Of a DNA stretch of 64,000 bases, positions 1-11,299 are shown piece after piece. The stretch is from Lobulomyces angularis (Eukaryota > Chytridiomycota > Chytridiomycetes > Lobulomycetales > Lobulomycetaceae). The notes under the pieces were generated by a model that saw only the letters and a list, made by a program, of their open reading frames with translations, ran no database searches and was not told the origin of the DNA. The stretch lies in NCBI GenBank assembly GCA_027604685.1, contig JADHYX010000023.1, positions 42,532 through 106,531 on the forward strand. The letters run 5' to 3'. The position numbers and the translations under genes were made by a program. Every line of letters begins with the position of its first letter. The first letter of the stretch is position 1.

Positions 1-350
1 TTCTAGACATATCTAAACAAAAAAAATGGAAAAAAAAGTTTAGTTCAGTATCAAACACTGGTGTACTTACAGGGCACTGAAAAGGATTTAGAACAGTATA
101 ATTAACTGAATGACTTTTCATATCCTGCTTTTGAATCAGAATTACATTGCGCGATGCAGTTTCATCTTTTTTCAAATTCCACTTAAATAAACCGCCTTTA
201 AGAACAAAATTGGAATGTTATTCACGGTGCTCTAAATGTAGTACCTGAATGGACAAAATGTCGTATGCTTTTGATTTCCGAAACAAAAGGAGTCAGCTTA
301 TATGAAGTTTGATCAATGCCAGAAGAAGTAGCGTTCGAGGTTACTTGCAT
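1..350 (-). CDS. Unknown protein, 5' part only (runs off the window)
   Basis: Three exons read consistently on the minus strand: 350-245, 195-71 and 12-1, separated by short GT-AG introns. The first begins MQVTSNATSSGIDQ and continues through a segment rich in Lys, Phe and Ser (LTPFVSEIKSIRHFVHSG, then GLFKWNLKKDETASRN). The start ATG (350-348) is the first in this frame. I do not recognise the family. No signal peptide or membrane segment is visible in the part present. The rest of the gene lies outside the window, so function cannot be judged. Confidence 0.5.
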
Positions 351-915
351 TTTGATATGAAAAGTAGGATTTTGGAATTTAGTGATTGAATTTACCAATC
401 AACTTGGTGAGCAACGTAATACAAACAATGAATAATGGTAAGGCGGAAAAATTTTACTTGAAGGTTTTTGTAAAAAAAAATTTAGTAATATTAGCATTTT
501 ATATATAGCTCCAACTCCGAGTTCTTGCATTAATTAAGTTATTGCACGTTTAAGAGGATAACCTATTTAAGAGCTCTCAACAAGCAGTATAGCAGCATCT
601 TTTCAATTTGTTGAAGGCTTTCTTTAAACTTTTTATAAAAAAAAAAAAGAAGATATTTATTATAAAAATGCTCATGTTATATACTTGAATTTGTTAAAGT
701 GCTATATCAATAATATTTCAGATTTAAAAAATAACTAAACAGTTGGGTTAATACAAATAATACACAAACGGATATATAACCATTGTGTTCCCATAAAGAT
801 TTGTCAATAAAGTTACAAAAAATGTAATAAAAAGTATAAATTTAAAAATTAATGTGATTATCTATGACTTTTATCAATTTTTTTATATGTGGTATATAAG
901 CTGCAAACTTTAAAT
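351..915. other. Intergenic, no gene seen
   Basis: AT-rich sequence between the 5' end of the leftmost gene and the 3' end of the OXLD1-like gene. I see only short A/T runs and no convincing coding or RNA gene. Confidence 0.5.
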
Positions 916-1489
916 CTATCCCTTTTTTAAACTCTTTTCCATTTCCAAAAAACTTTTTACTGAAGGATCAATTTCCTCTAAAGTGGTATTTTTTATAATA
1001 GATTCTATTTCATCGATTAATTTTTCTCTCACGACATCGAATTTGCTGTTTTTTAATTTGGTTTTATCATTTAAATTGTTTTTTAAATGTTGAAAAGTTT
1101 TTATAAATTGTTGATAATCCTCTACATATATATCCCAAACACACTTAACGCAACCTATTGAATTTTTTTTTTTTTTTTTTAAAAAAAAGTAAAAAAAAAA
1201 TTAAGAATGAACTTTTGTTTTAAAATGTAATACCAGACATACAGCATTCATCTGACTTCGGTGCGATAGGCTTTGTTAAATTAAAATGATTAGAAGCTAA
1301 GTAATTTTTTAAATCATCAGAGTAGCTACCAGGATTTTCGTAAGAAAATTTAGTACCAGCAACATTTGTATTTACTCTTGAAATTTTTGCAGCATGGCCT
1401 GCCTCAATAGCACCTAAATTGTTGCGCAGAGTGTTTTTTTTTATAGTATTCTTTAAAATGAATTCATAAAATCCCTTGTATCTATTCAT
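916..1489 (-). CDS. Oxidoreductase-like domain protein (OXLD1-like)
   Basis: Two exons, 1489-1234 and 1154-916, are joined over an 80-base intron whose coding strand is rich in T. The junction creates ECCMSGCVKCVWDIYVEDY, which matches the Cys-rich signature of the fungal and animal oxidoreductase-like N-terminal domain (CC..GC..CVWD.Y). In this family the domain sits after an N-terminal targeting region and the rest is short, as here. Human OXLD1 is mitochondrial and its biochemical role is not settled. The N-terminus here is basic (MNRYKGFYEFILKNTIKKN), consistent with organelle targeting. The C-terminal half is helical and charged. The four closely spaced Cys could bind a metal. The domain call is secure. 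Any enzymatic activity is inference only. Confidence 0.82.
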
Positions 1490-1560
1490 TTAATTTATTC
1501 ATTATTTTCAAGTTTTCCTTGTTGGTCACACGAATTTATTTTAGAAAAAGGTTATTTAAA

Positions 1561-2012
1561 ATGCCAAAATATTATCCTCAACTAAAAGCTTCTTTGGAAA
1601 ATATAACTAATGTTAAACCAGGCGAAAATTTTAATTGGTTTTTTAACTTAATTTTTTTTTTTTTTTTTGTTTTTTTAATTGCTGCAAACTTAATTTTTAC
1701 TTGTGATAGGTTGTTCACATTTAAGTGTAGTAATTGCCAAGAGGGTAATTAGTTTTTATTAATGCAGTATCAACTTAATTAAACCTTATATAGAACATAA
1801 GTCCGTCATGGGGGTGGATCCAAATGAAAAGAGTGAAATTCAGGGAAGTAGAGGAGAAGCAAGTAAATTGTTTTTTTTTCGCATTAATAATAAATTTTTT
1901 TATTTTTATTTAAAATGTTTTTTTATTAGTGCTAGTTGTGAAATGTAAATTTTGCAAGAAAAGTGGCAACTGTGACTTGGAATTGGAAAATTTAGGTAAT
2001 AATAATTTTTAA

Positions 2013-2045
<33 letters not shown>

Positions 2046-2382
2046 ATAAAGTTTCTTACGACATTGAAAACAATTATAATTTTAAAACCATTATTAGGTA
2101 AAAATTTCCATATTATCAAAACATAAAAAATAAATTTTTAAAAATTATTTGCAGTTTGGAATGTAGAGGTCTAGAACCACTAACTTGGGTTTTACCGAAG
2201 GATGGTATGAGTGAGTTCGTTTCCATTAACCTTTATTTGAAGGATTAACATGTGAGGGGGAAGGAAGTGGTACGAAGTTTGATATTGATTTCAGTGATGG
2301 AGATTGGGCAGATTATGATGAAAAAAATAGTGAGAGTGTGTCAATGTCAGAAATTGAAACTTGCATATCCAAGAAAAAGTAG
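1561..2382 (+). CDS. CXXC-motif zinc-binding protein (DUF866, CZIB / C1orf123 family)
   Basis: Several exons join to a protein beginning MPKYYPQLKASLENITNV, close to the CZIB family start (LKATLENITNLRP). The family hallmarks follow in order: FKCSNCQE (first CXXC), GSRGEA then VVKCKFC (second CXXC), NFKTI, LECRGLEP, and near the end FSDGDWADYDEKNSESV. Human CZIB and yeast YCR090C form a compact beta-sandwich binding one zinc through the two CXXC pairs; the cellular role is poorly known. Introns are recognisable at NW/LFTF, after CQE, after EA and before LECRGLEP. The in-frame ATG at 1519 adds residues unlike the family, so 1561 is preferred. The stop is TAG at 2380-2382. Confidence 0.87.
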
Positions 2383-2491
2383 AATTATCTATGTAAAAGG
2401 CTGATATATTTTATTTCCGAAATCATAACCACATTCTTGTTATATTGCAAAGAAATAAATTTAAATTAATAGATAAAATTAATAATAATAG

Positions 2492-3679
2492 TTATTCTAA
2501 AGTTTTAAAGACTTCTGCAATCTCATTTTTGAATTCATCTTTTGATTGATTGCAGGAAAACTAAAAAAAGATAAGACTAAAATATTTGTCCGTTTTTTAC
2601 CTGTTCTAGTTTATTTAACTTGGTGTAATGCTCAAAAAGTGGGCTAGTGGTATCTTTATATTCTTTAAGTTTTTTTTTAAAACTTTCCATAACAGTACTT
2701 TTTTTTCCATTCTTCGATTCTTTAATTAAAAATTCTTTTAATCTCTCTTCCTCAGGGCAACTGAAGTGAACAATTAATTTTGATTTTAGAACCTATGTTA
2801 AAAAGATGTAGTAAAATAAATAATATTTTTATTTTTAATAGTTTATTTTTTTTCAATACTTCATTTTCAAATTTCAGTGCTTCTTCCAGATTTCTTGGAA
2901 AGCCATCAATCAAAAACTTTCTTGAGTATGAAAAGTTTAACAACCTATGCAGTAATATGATCAAAACGTCAGTGGGTACATTCAATCCTTTACTCTTATA
3001 AGCGTTAATTACCTCTGCATAATCTGAATCTGGATTATTTTGCTCAGTATTTAATATATCATTGACTTCAAAAAAAATAACAAGTAACGGAAATTAAATA
3101 AACTTAATTTGAATTTCAATTACCTGACAAATATTCAAATCCAAATTCCTTAGCTACATCTAAACACTTCGAATTGCTATCAACTTTTTTAANNNNNNNN
3201 NNAAAAAAAAAAAAAAAAAAAACCTCCTGGACTATTCACAACAAAAACGATGGATACATCATTTGGAATAGGAAACAACCCCAGTGTTCCAGCATATTTT
3301 TCTACATAGTAAGAAAAACAATTAATCAGTGGAAGTTATAATGTATACCATGGGTGTCAGATATAATATAAAGAGCAAGCATGGTAATTACACCAGTAGC
3401 AATAAACACCTTCAGTTGAAACATTATAGTCTTTTGCTGCAGCCCACTCTTTGGAGAACCATCAGGATGCGAAGAGCCAGGGGTACCTTGCTTGTGAACA
3501 CTAACTGAATACTTTTTGTAGTGTCTATTTAAATTCAGAGTGTTTTTGAAAAACTGATTTGTATTTTTAAGACTTTTGGGGTTAATCGATGTCGTATATG
3601 GATGACCTAGGATCGGAATCTGCTTTTGCAATAGAGAATTGAATAATATATTGTAATTGATGCGTTTCAAAGATAACAT
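2492..3679 (-). CDS. Membrane-anchored adenylate/UMP kinase-like protein with degenerate P-loop
   Basis: The first exon (3679 to about 3355) encodes a basic, Ser/Asn-rich leader like a mitochondrial presequence, then a membrane segment (VFIATGVITMLALYIISD). A short intron joins it to a nucleoside-monophosphate-kinase fold: VSIVFVVNSPG at the P-loop position, VAKEFGFEYLSVND, GLNVPTDV, then FLIDGFPR, a hallmark of the family. Further exons give HFSCPEEERLKEFL and KLKEYKDTTSPLFEHY, matching the LID and C-terminal helices. The usual GGPGAGKGTQC reads NSPGVDSNSKC, so the catalytic Lys is missing, and LID arginines are replaced (KKSTVMESFKKKL). It is probably not an active kinase. A 10-N assembly gap lies inside the intron that splits the P-loop, so this point needs care. 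Confidence 0.75.
3193..3202. other. Assembly gap (10 N)
   Basis: Ten N bases flanked by a long A run on the plus strand. The gap lies within an intron of the adenylate-kinase-like gene, so a small missing exon cannot be fully excluded. Confidence 0.99.
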
Positions 3680-3972
3680 TAAAACAAAAAAAACCTTGGA
3701 AAAAAAAAAAAAAAAATTTTTGTAATTAAAGATATTTTTTCCAGATCTTAAAATGTATGTTAGAAATCGATAATTTTTTTTTTTTTTTACGTGGGTATTC
3801 GGTGAAGTTTAATAATAATTTAATACAAACTTTTTATATAGGTAAAAAAAAAAAAAAGCAAATTCAAAATCAATTTTAAATCCGTACATAATTAAAACTA
3901 CAAATTATTCAAAATAGTTCACATGAATTTTCTTACTTCAAATATTTGTGCTTAATTTTTTTAACAAAATTT

Positions 3973-4890
3973 TCAAACATAAAAAACCTTTACTGTGTAG
4001 GAATTAATTAACTCTTCATCATCAAAAAATAAAGTTTCAATTATGGTATTACCACTACATATTTAAATTAAATACAACATACATACTTGTAAAAAAATTA
4101 GATTTTACCTGAGTATTTCGCAGGGAATCATATTTTCTTGATCCGAGGCTACAATGTGCTCTAATTCATTTGTTGATTCAGGAATCTTAGTAGAGTTTTA
4201 ATTAGTTTAGAAAAAATTACTGTATGTTAAAATCGAATGGAAATAATTTTTTTTTTTTTTTTTTTTTTTACAAAAATAGGTAACAATGATAATAGCAAAC
4301 CAAAAATTACGACGATGATTATATAAGCGTAAAATGATTCTTTTGTTACGTTTCTTTTCCAGACTACTAAATTATATCTTTCAAAAGTTAAAGCCAAACA
4401 ACATGAGAGTGAAACGAAACAAGAAAATACTGTTGTAGCTGATATAAATGTACAGCTAAATTGACTCAAGGATACTCCACCATATATTAGATTATTTAAT
4501 GGTAAAGCCAGCACTGTAGTTGTTAAGTGAATAAAATTTTATAAAAAAAATAAAAGTTTAATTAAATAATTTACGTATTAATCCTATTAAAAAATCCTAA
4601 ACATGTGAAAAAAGTTTAAAAATAAATTATATACAAAGTTTTACACTAATACTGTAAGTTAGCAGAGTTAGATTACACGGACTGAAATCTTTTAATATAA
4701 TAATTGAAACACCTAGTAACACGTTTCCTTTTGATAATTCGAATAAATATAATAAATAAAAATTTCTAGTTATACCAATACAAGCAAAAAAATGAAAGAA
4801 AAATTCGAACCAAGCGTTTTCATAATCTCCTGAGGCTTTATCAAATGGTATAAATGGTGGTAAATCGTTAATTGCATAATCTATCCCCAT
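3973..4890 (-). CDS. Rhodopsin-like receptor fragment with four membrane segments
   Basis: The start ATG at 4890 opens an exon with a glycine-Asn pattern in a first hydrophobic helix (FFFHFFACIGITRN). A second helix (NLTLLTYSIS) is spliced to MLALPLNNLIYGG. A third helix ends in LALTFERYNLVVW, which resembles the E/DRY motif at the end of TM3 in class A GPCRs, and a fourth helix follows (YAYIIIVVIFGLLLSLLPIF). A poly-T-rich intron then leads to a short acidic tail (IPESTNELEHIV, then LFFDDEELINSY) ending at 3973. There is no room for TM5-7 before the next gene, so this is a truncated receptor, a four-helix derivative, or a pseudogene. The tail exons are the weakest part of the model. Confidence 0.45.
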
Positions 4891-5209
4891 ACTATATTCT
4901 ATATTAATGTTGGCTAATTTCTATTTTAAATAATACTGCACCTGAAGTTAAAAAATGCTATTTTAGTAAATATGTAATTCTTTTTTTTTATATATTTTTT
5001 CTATTTTTTTAATTTTTTATCGACTAGATTTTTTGTTACAAGTTTAACCAATCACACTAAAAAACCTACAATATATGTTGGAACATTACCAGATATAATT
5101 TTAACAAAAAATTTCTTCCTCTTTATTCGTTTTTTTATAACTTTTAAGATGGAAGTAAAATTTTAATAAAACTGTAACAATATCAGCATGATAGCTTTTT
5201 GTACCATTT
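4891..5209. other. Intergenic, no gene seen
   Basis: AT-rich spacer between the receptor-like gene and the transposon relic. Nothing coding is recognised. Confidence 0.4.
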
Positions 5210-5675
5210 GGGTATAGTTAGCGAAAACAGCCAGGAATATTAGCTCTTAAGAAAGGAGTCGGTCTGTCACCACCACGCATAAATGAATTAACTACACATA
5301 GTTGGTTTAAGGTAGCTGCTTCATCTCGATTCCATAGTCTTGATCTATTCCATTGTTGCTTATTTTCGCTGTGGCAAAGCGCAACAAACCATGAACAGTT
5401 TGAAGAGTTTCTCTATGACAAGCAGGACAAATTTCCAAGTCTTGTATTCATCTAGTTACATAACATCAAAACCTCCTCGTCGAAACATCCCTCTAAAACC
5501 TTTTCCCTTCTCCTCTTAAACTAAAACACAGGGGAATGGTATTTCCAACTACAATTAATAAATTATTTAAAACAAAATATGATTCGGTTTTACAATGCTT
5601 ATAGCACATGTCATTCCAGTATGAAACTCCTGATCCCCAAATAGTTAAATGCTCTCTTCTGTATTCTTTAATCAT
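5210..5675 (-). pseudogene. Decayed TnpB/Fanzor-like transposon nuclease, C-terminal part
   Basis: Minus-strand pieces in different frames line up, in the right order, with the C-terminal half of eukaryotic TnpB-like (Fanzor) proteins. The pieces are LRGEGKRF, then RGMFRRGGFDVM followed by a stop, then LDEYKT, then CPACHRETLQTVHGLLRFA, then LWNRDEAATLNQ with GGDRPTPFLR. In that family the Cys pairs form a zinc ribbon and the Asp of the RD..A..N motif belongs to the third RuvC catalytic motif. All three frames are used and stops interrupt them, so the element is dead. Only the C-terminal part is recognisable and I saw no terminal inverted repeats. The family assignment rests on motif pattern and order. 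Confidence 0.5.
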
Positions 5676-5763
5676 ATTTCATACTTTAAGAACCAACTCC
5701 TCAGGACCACTTTAATAAAACACTGTTAGCATTTTCAGAGTTTTAAACTGTATTATATATGGT

Positions 5764-5952
5764 TTACGATTTAATATCAATATGCATTTTTTTTTCTTTA
5801 AATTCATCAAATAAGCATTGTAATTTTGGTATAGAAACATGATCAAGATTATTTTTATCAACAGCATTATTTGGTATCAAGTTTTCGCTCAGTAGAAGCT
5901 TGGGTAATTCGTCGAAGTTGTAGTCACTAATTTTCTTATTTTTAATTCCACA
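5764..5952 (-). pseudogene. Fragment resembling glycerophosphodiester phosphodiesterase
   Basis: An open stretch without a start codon reads ISDYNFDELPKLL, then HVSIPKLQCLFDEFK and MHIDIKS before a stop. The order resembles the GDPD TIM-barrel segment in which an I.PTL.E.L motif is followed by the strand ending in E/DIK. Flanking sequence has no matching upstream or downstream exons. It is probably a gene relic next to the transposon relic. The assignment is tentative. Confidence 0.25.
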
Positions 5953-6071
5953 AACTCTTCATAGTATACGTTGGATTGAGGCTTGTGCGGCTGAATTTTT
6001 TTGCAAAAAATATTGAATTTGCAAAAAATACTAATTTTTTTTTACTCTCATTCAACGGCCTCCTTTCACTG

Positions 6072-9000
6072 ATGGATGTTCCGATGTCTACACAAAACTT
6101 AAACAATGGAAGCCGAAAAATTGCTTCCGTTGCGTGCGAAAAGTGCAGGTTATATTCTTACTATTAATTTTCAGAATTAACTAAACTCTTTTTTTTTTTT
6201 GAAATTTTGAAATTTTTTTCATTCCATTAACTTTTTTTTTTAGAGCAGGAAAAACTAAATGTGATACACTAAAGCCTACTTGTTCATCATGTAAAAAGCG
6301 AAATTTGGATTGCGTTTATCGACAAAATCCGGCAAAAAGAGGTTAAAATTATCTAAAATTGTTTATTTTTATTTGGATTAGACTAATAACCATTTTTGAT
6401 TTTTTAGGTCCTCCATCAAAAAAATTTGATAAAAAATCAAAAAAGTCAAAATCTTTAAAAGGTTGTAATAATGTTCAGTCTGCACCTAATTTTATATCAA
6501 ACGAAAATGATAAATTGAATGATTTGGAGGAAATAATATCAATAGAAACCGATAAATCGAATGATTTGAAAAAAAAAATAGCTGAAAGTTTAATTACCTC
6601 TGTATGTAGAGGTGTCCTCAACTCATCACCAAATTTTCTAGCTGAAAGTAATCGAATTGATAACTCTACCGCCGGTGTTAGTCAAAATTTTTTGCCCACC
6701 ACCCCTCCTGTTGATTTACATTTTTTACAAAAAAACAATAATTATTTGTCCATCAATTCTAAAAATGACACAAAAACTTTATTTTCACTAAATTTTAATG
6801 CATCTGCTATTGATCGCGAAATAGACTTACGAAGCGAAATCAGTTTATACCCTTCACATCAAGAAAATAATTTTCAAGATTATTTAACTCTTCAATCCCC
6901 TATATTGCAGGACAATCAGCTGACAGAGTCACCCTTGAGTGTCGACAATAATTATCTAATTTCTCCATCAATTCAAGATGCTGCTACTTTAACTATTCCT
7001 CCCTTTCAAAACGGATTCTTCAAACATACTCAATTTAATTACAGCAATTCTGGCAGCACTCCATTTTTTGAGAAGAATAATCAACCTCAAAATTTGAAAG
7101 ACAATTTTTGTTACATGAATGACTCCAGGGCCACTACAAAAGAAATTGTGCAGAATGGAAAATGTTTGAATTTTACTCCGCAAGTATCGCGTAGCTTTAT
7201 ACAGTATCGCAGGTTTTCCAATTATGAAAATGACCAAACCATATTTCCTGACTCATTAAGTTTCCCTCATGAATATATACCACATTACTTTTTAGTAAAA
7301 AGCTTAAGAGTTTGGTTAAATGCTAAAAACGAAATAATCCCTATAGATAATTTCCTCTCACAGCCTAAAAAAAAGTCTTTTATGTGGATTAATGGAGAAT
7401 ACACAGCAGTGAAGGATGTGATTGAGTTAGAAAGAGAAAAAATTGAACTGGAATTTACATTGTTAAAAAAAATATTTACAACTGAACTGGTAGCCAGCAT
7501 TGTTGTGAATACTGAATCTGTGTATTATTTTTATCGATTTTCCTCTCAATTTTTTATTTTCCCTATTTTTGCTTGTTTTTTATACTTTTAGGGATAAATT
7601 TAAAGAAGGTAATTTAGAAGGTATTTTCGACAAAAGAAGTTTTCAGAAGATTTTAGCCACCACATCCCATTATACTTACAACATACTTGTTGCATTTGGT
7701 TGTCTGCGTTCACAGGTTCCTATTATAATTGCGTAAAACTCCTTTTTTTTATTTATTTCTCTATTTGTGATATTTAAGCACCAAAAGCTTTTTGAAAATG
7801 GAGGAAATCAAACTACAAAATGTTTAGAATATTTGCAGGAGGCAATAAAACTAATTAATGAAATTTCAGTTTCTCAAAAATATACCACTGAAGTTTTGCA
7901 AGCAAAATTTAACTTGGGGTTCAGAAAAATTTTTTTTTTTGTCTTTAACATTCATTTGTTTTTCATTTTTTAGAACCTTATTTCTTTTTTGCGGTGATTT
8001 CGAGCAAAATAAATACTGGTATAAAGAAGTATACCGAGGAGGTGAAATGTTTAAATTTGATACCCCGATTATAAATGTACAAGAAGATTATTCAAAATGC
8101 CAAAAGTATCGAAGAATTTTATGGGCGAAATTGATAGGTAAAAATATTGCAAACCTTGCGAAGGATTAAAAATTAAAAATATCTTTAGAGTCATCAGTAT
8201 ATTTTTCTGATGAGATTATATTTCACAGAAAAGATCACATATGGATGGAATCAGAATTAGAATGGCAAAAGGCTGGATTAAGTGTTAAAGATTCGAAGAA
8301 TATTAGTTTAGCAATGAAAAATAATTTTTTGTTTAGATCCTGCATAGAATTTTGTAGAGAATTTTTTCAGAAAAATGAGATTGATGTGGCAGACTTTAAT
8401 TTCAAAATCTTAAAATTACACAACAATTTGATATATTTCTATGAAACTTATTTGGAGTCAGAAAATCTCTTTAGTTTCAAGGAAAACATCAGTTTTAAAG
8501 GTAGACCGAAAATTGATACGGACGAAAAAATTAAAAAGTGCTACTTACAAAACTGCATGCTTCAACCAAAGTTGATTATTTTTTTAAATAGTTTGCTAAA
8601 AATTCACTACTGCAATTTTGTAACGAATTTTCAAAGTAATTTAAAGTTTAGGCTAAGTTTAAGAGATGATTTTTTATTGGATTGCAACAGTCTAGATATG
8701 ATTTTGATTATAACTAGGTAAAATTATTTAGATAAGCATCTTAGTTTTTTTTTATTTTTTTTTTCTTCAATGATTAGGTGCCTTAGTAACATTTTAGTTG
8801 TTGATTTACCATCAACCATAGAATGCATTGATGTTGAAATTGATAATTACTATTTTTTTATGTATGGAATTGTTACCGATATTCGTAAGTTTATACATTA
8901 TTCATTCAAAAAATTTAACTCAAATTTTAATTTTTTTTATTTTTACTAAAAAGAATTAGCTTATCTTTTGAGGGAAATAATTCTCAACTTGATAACGATA

Positions 9001-9213
9001 TTGAAAAACTTTAAAAACTTGATAGGATGGACAAAATTAAAAGTTTATCGAGATGAAGTTTTAAATTTTCATTTCTTTAAAATTTTTATTAAAATTTTAA
9101 AAAACAGAAACAATTTAATTTGTGATACTTTTTTTAACCAGATATTTTTTGAAATCGAAAAGGATTTTAAAACTGTTTTTGATGGTGAAATTAAAGAAAA
9201 TTCAATTTTTTAA
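6072..9213 (+). CDS. Fungal Zn2Cys6 transcription factor
   Basis: After splicing a short intron, the N-terminus reads ACEKCRAGKTKCDTLKPTC then SSCKKRNLDC. This is the exact CX2CX6CX6CX2CX6C spacing of the fungal binuclear zinc cluster that binds DNA in the nucleus. A basic stretch follows (KKFDKKSKKSKS), then a long Ser/Asn/Pro-rich linker and a helical C-terminal half spread over at least six more exons. Junctions are clean at ESV/DKFKEG, LRSQ/HQKLF, NLG/TLFLFCGDF, LIE/SSVYFSDE and ITR/CLSN. The last exon ends at 9213. The start ATG at 6072 precedes the zinc cluster closely, as is usual. The targets are unknown. The C-terminal half probably corresponds to the fungal regulator domain, but I see no decisive motif for it. 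Confidence 0.88.
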
Positions 9214-9520
9214 TTTTTATTTGAATAATGCATAAAATTTAATATAACATTGGAAAATATAATAAATTCAAATCAAACACAACTGTAGCAAAATTTTTCT
9301 ATTATCACAATACGACTAATAAAAATAGTTTTACCATAAATTATACACTTACTTGTAGCATTTATAGAGTTTTAATATAATGTTGTGAGATTAATTTTCT
9401 TGAGAAATATATACTAGTAAAATGGAGTAAGTCTTTACTGTTAATTTACATATATATATTTAATAAAATGAGTTTCATGCTAAAAATAAAATCTATTTTT
9501 GAATTTTTTTTATAAAAAAC
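9214..9520. other. Convergent 3' spacer, no gene seen
   Basis: AT-rich sequence between the convergent ends of the Zn2Cys6 regulator and the SH3-septin gene. It probably holds both 3' untranslated regions. Confidence 0.4.
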
Positions 9521-11299
9521 TTATTTCCCGGTCAATTTTTGACTTTGAGCAGAACGCCAAGCTGCGAATTTCTCTAAATAAAACTTGTAAATAAAAAGAT
9601 ACTAAAGCAACGGTTACCGGCAGTTTTTTGGCGAATATCATCAATGTAATAATAGAACAAGTATTCCTTCAATGTTTCCAATTCATTTATGACATTTTTG
9701 CTATTTTCTTGAGTTAAAGAAACTGCAAATGGAATTGAACCAACATCATTTGACACTTCAATAAGTTCTTCTGACGATAATCCAAATTTAAATAAGTTGA
9801 TGTCATTTTTATTATGTAATTGTTGTAAAATGGAATTTTTTAATTCAAATATTTCTTCTTTTTGTAAAGAATCACTTTTTATTAAAACTGGTATAACATT
9901 GGTGAATGGGGAAAGTACTCGCATATACTCTACATCTGGTCGCATTATGTTTAGTAAAATTTTTTGTTTCCGACTTCAATAATTTTTAACTTTACCTATC
10001 GGTTTTAATCTATGCAATATCGTGTATATGCAAACATCTACAAAACCATGACCACCAGTCCCACCATTCAAAAACTTGATTAGATTATTTGTGGGAATTG
10101 ATTTACTAAACACTTTATCAGTTTGTTGAAACTGCCCAACAAGATATTCTACAGACGGCCTTATCTGGGAAGCAGAGTCAGTAGAATTGCTATATCCCAG
10201 GGAGTCAACAAGTGTTATGTTGTACTTTTCTTCTCCCATGTAAATTTGATCTATAATGAATTAAATTACAAATTTTAAAGGTAAAGATTTTCACCCGCTG
10301 GTATTGTGGAGCACTCATAATGCATTAAACCCTTAATACTCAAAGTTTCAGGGTTCATTTCAACTATTTCCTTTGAATTAAGTAATGCATTAATCAATGT
10401 GGTCTAATAAAAAAAAATTTTGGTTTTTTTCTTTTCTTAGTATACGGAAATATTAACCTTTCCAATGCCGGTATCACCAACAACCATAATTTTAAGTGTA
10501 CCAATATTTGCCGGAATTTTTCTTACTCTATTTTTTTTCCACTCATTTATTGATTCAATTTTTTCCCTAACAAAGAAAAATGAAAAAAAATTTAAAATGA
10601 GCAAAAATAACATATATATATATATTTTTTTTCATAAATTTATTTTATTTCATTTTATTTAATTGTGGTACCGTGGGTCAACTTTTGGTTTAATTTTCTC
10701 TTTTTTTTCAACATTAATTGCATCCAATTTTCCTGTCAACATTTCAATAGAATTTAAATCTTCTAGTAACCCCCTTCAAAAAAAGTCACAAAATTTAAAA
10801 AAATCTGCAGAACCAATTTCTTTTTACCAACTGATTCTATCAGAGTTTGCAGCAGGAGATTTTATAAAGTTCTTTCTATCCAAACTAGACAAATTTTTTA
10901 ATTGGGACTCGTTTAAATGCAGACTGCTTTGTCTTTGTGAGGCTCTTTGTTTTTTTTTTTCATCTTCACTCTGCACGTTTGAAGTAGTAAGATTGTTAGC
11001 TTTTAGTCCAACTTGAACTAAAAAGTTTCTTGGTAATAATCCTACAGCTTTTGTAACTTCATTTTTGCTCAAGCACCACCCATCATCATAACTTTAAAAT
11101 TTTTTATTGCAAAAAGAAAAAAAAAGTAATATAAATTGATAGTTATTTTATGGAAAGCATATCAAAAGATAATGAAATTCGATAGACTTTTTTTTTACTT
11201 GTGTAAAATTTGAATGATATCTCCAACATTTAACTCAATTTCATCAGCATGGGTAGGTGTATATTCACAAACCGCTTCATACTTAATTTCCGTAGACAT
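9521..11299 (-). CDS. Septin-type GTPase with N-terminal SH3 domain
   Basis: The first exons encode an SH3 domain from the start: YEAVCEYTPTHADEIELNVG, IIQILHN, YDDGWC, GLLPRNFLV, matching the ALYDY, DEL, GW and P.NYV landmarks. A linker rich in Ser, Gln and Lys follows. Then comes a GTPase domain: a Walker A motif GDTGIGKTTLIN split by an intron after Lys, the G3 region NITLVDSLGY (usually VDTPG), the septin-like stretch YLVGQFQ, LHRLKPID, and the G4 region VIPVLIKSD. This order is that of septins. The C-terminus is short (AAWRSAQSQKLTGK) and lacks the usual coiled coil. SH3 domains bind proline-rich partners, so the fusion probably recruits the GTPase to cortical or actin-linked sites. That role is inference. 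Confidence 0.82.

Noticed and set aside
1519..1560. Upstream ATG for the CXXC zinc-binding protein
   Set aside because: It adds residues not present in the family; the ATG at 1561 gives the expected N-terminus.
6989..7500. Minus-strand frames opposite the Zn2Cys6 regulator
   Set aside because: Antisense shadows of a well-supported multi-exon gene.
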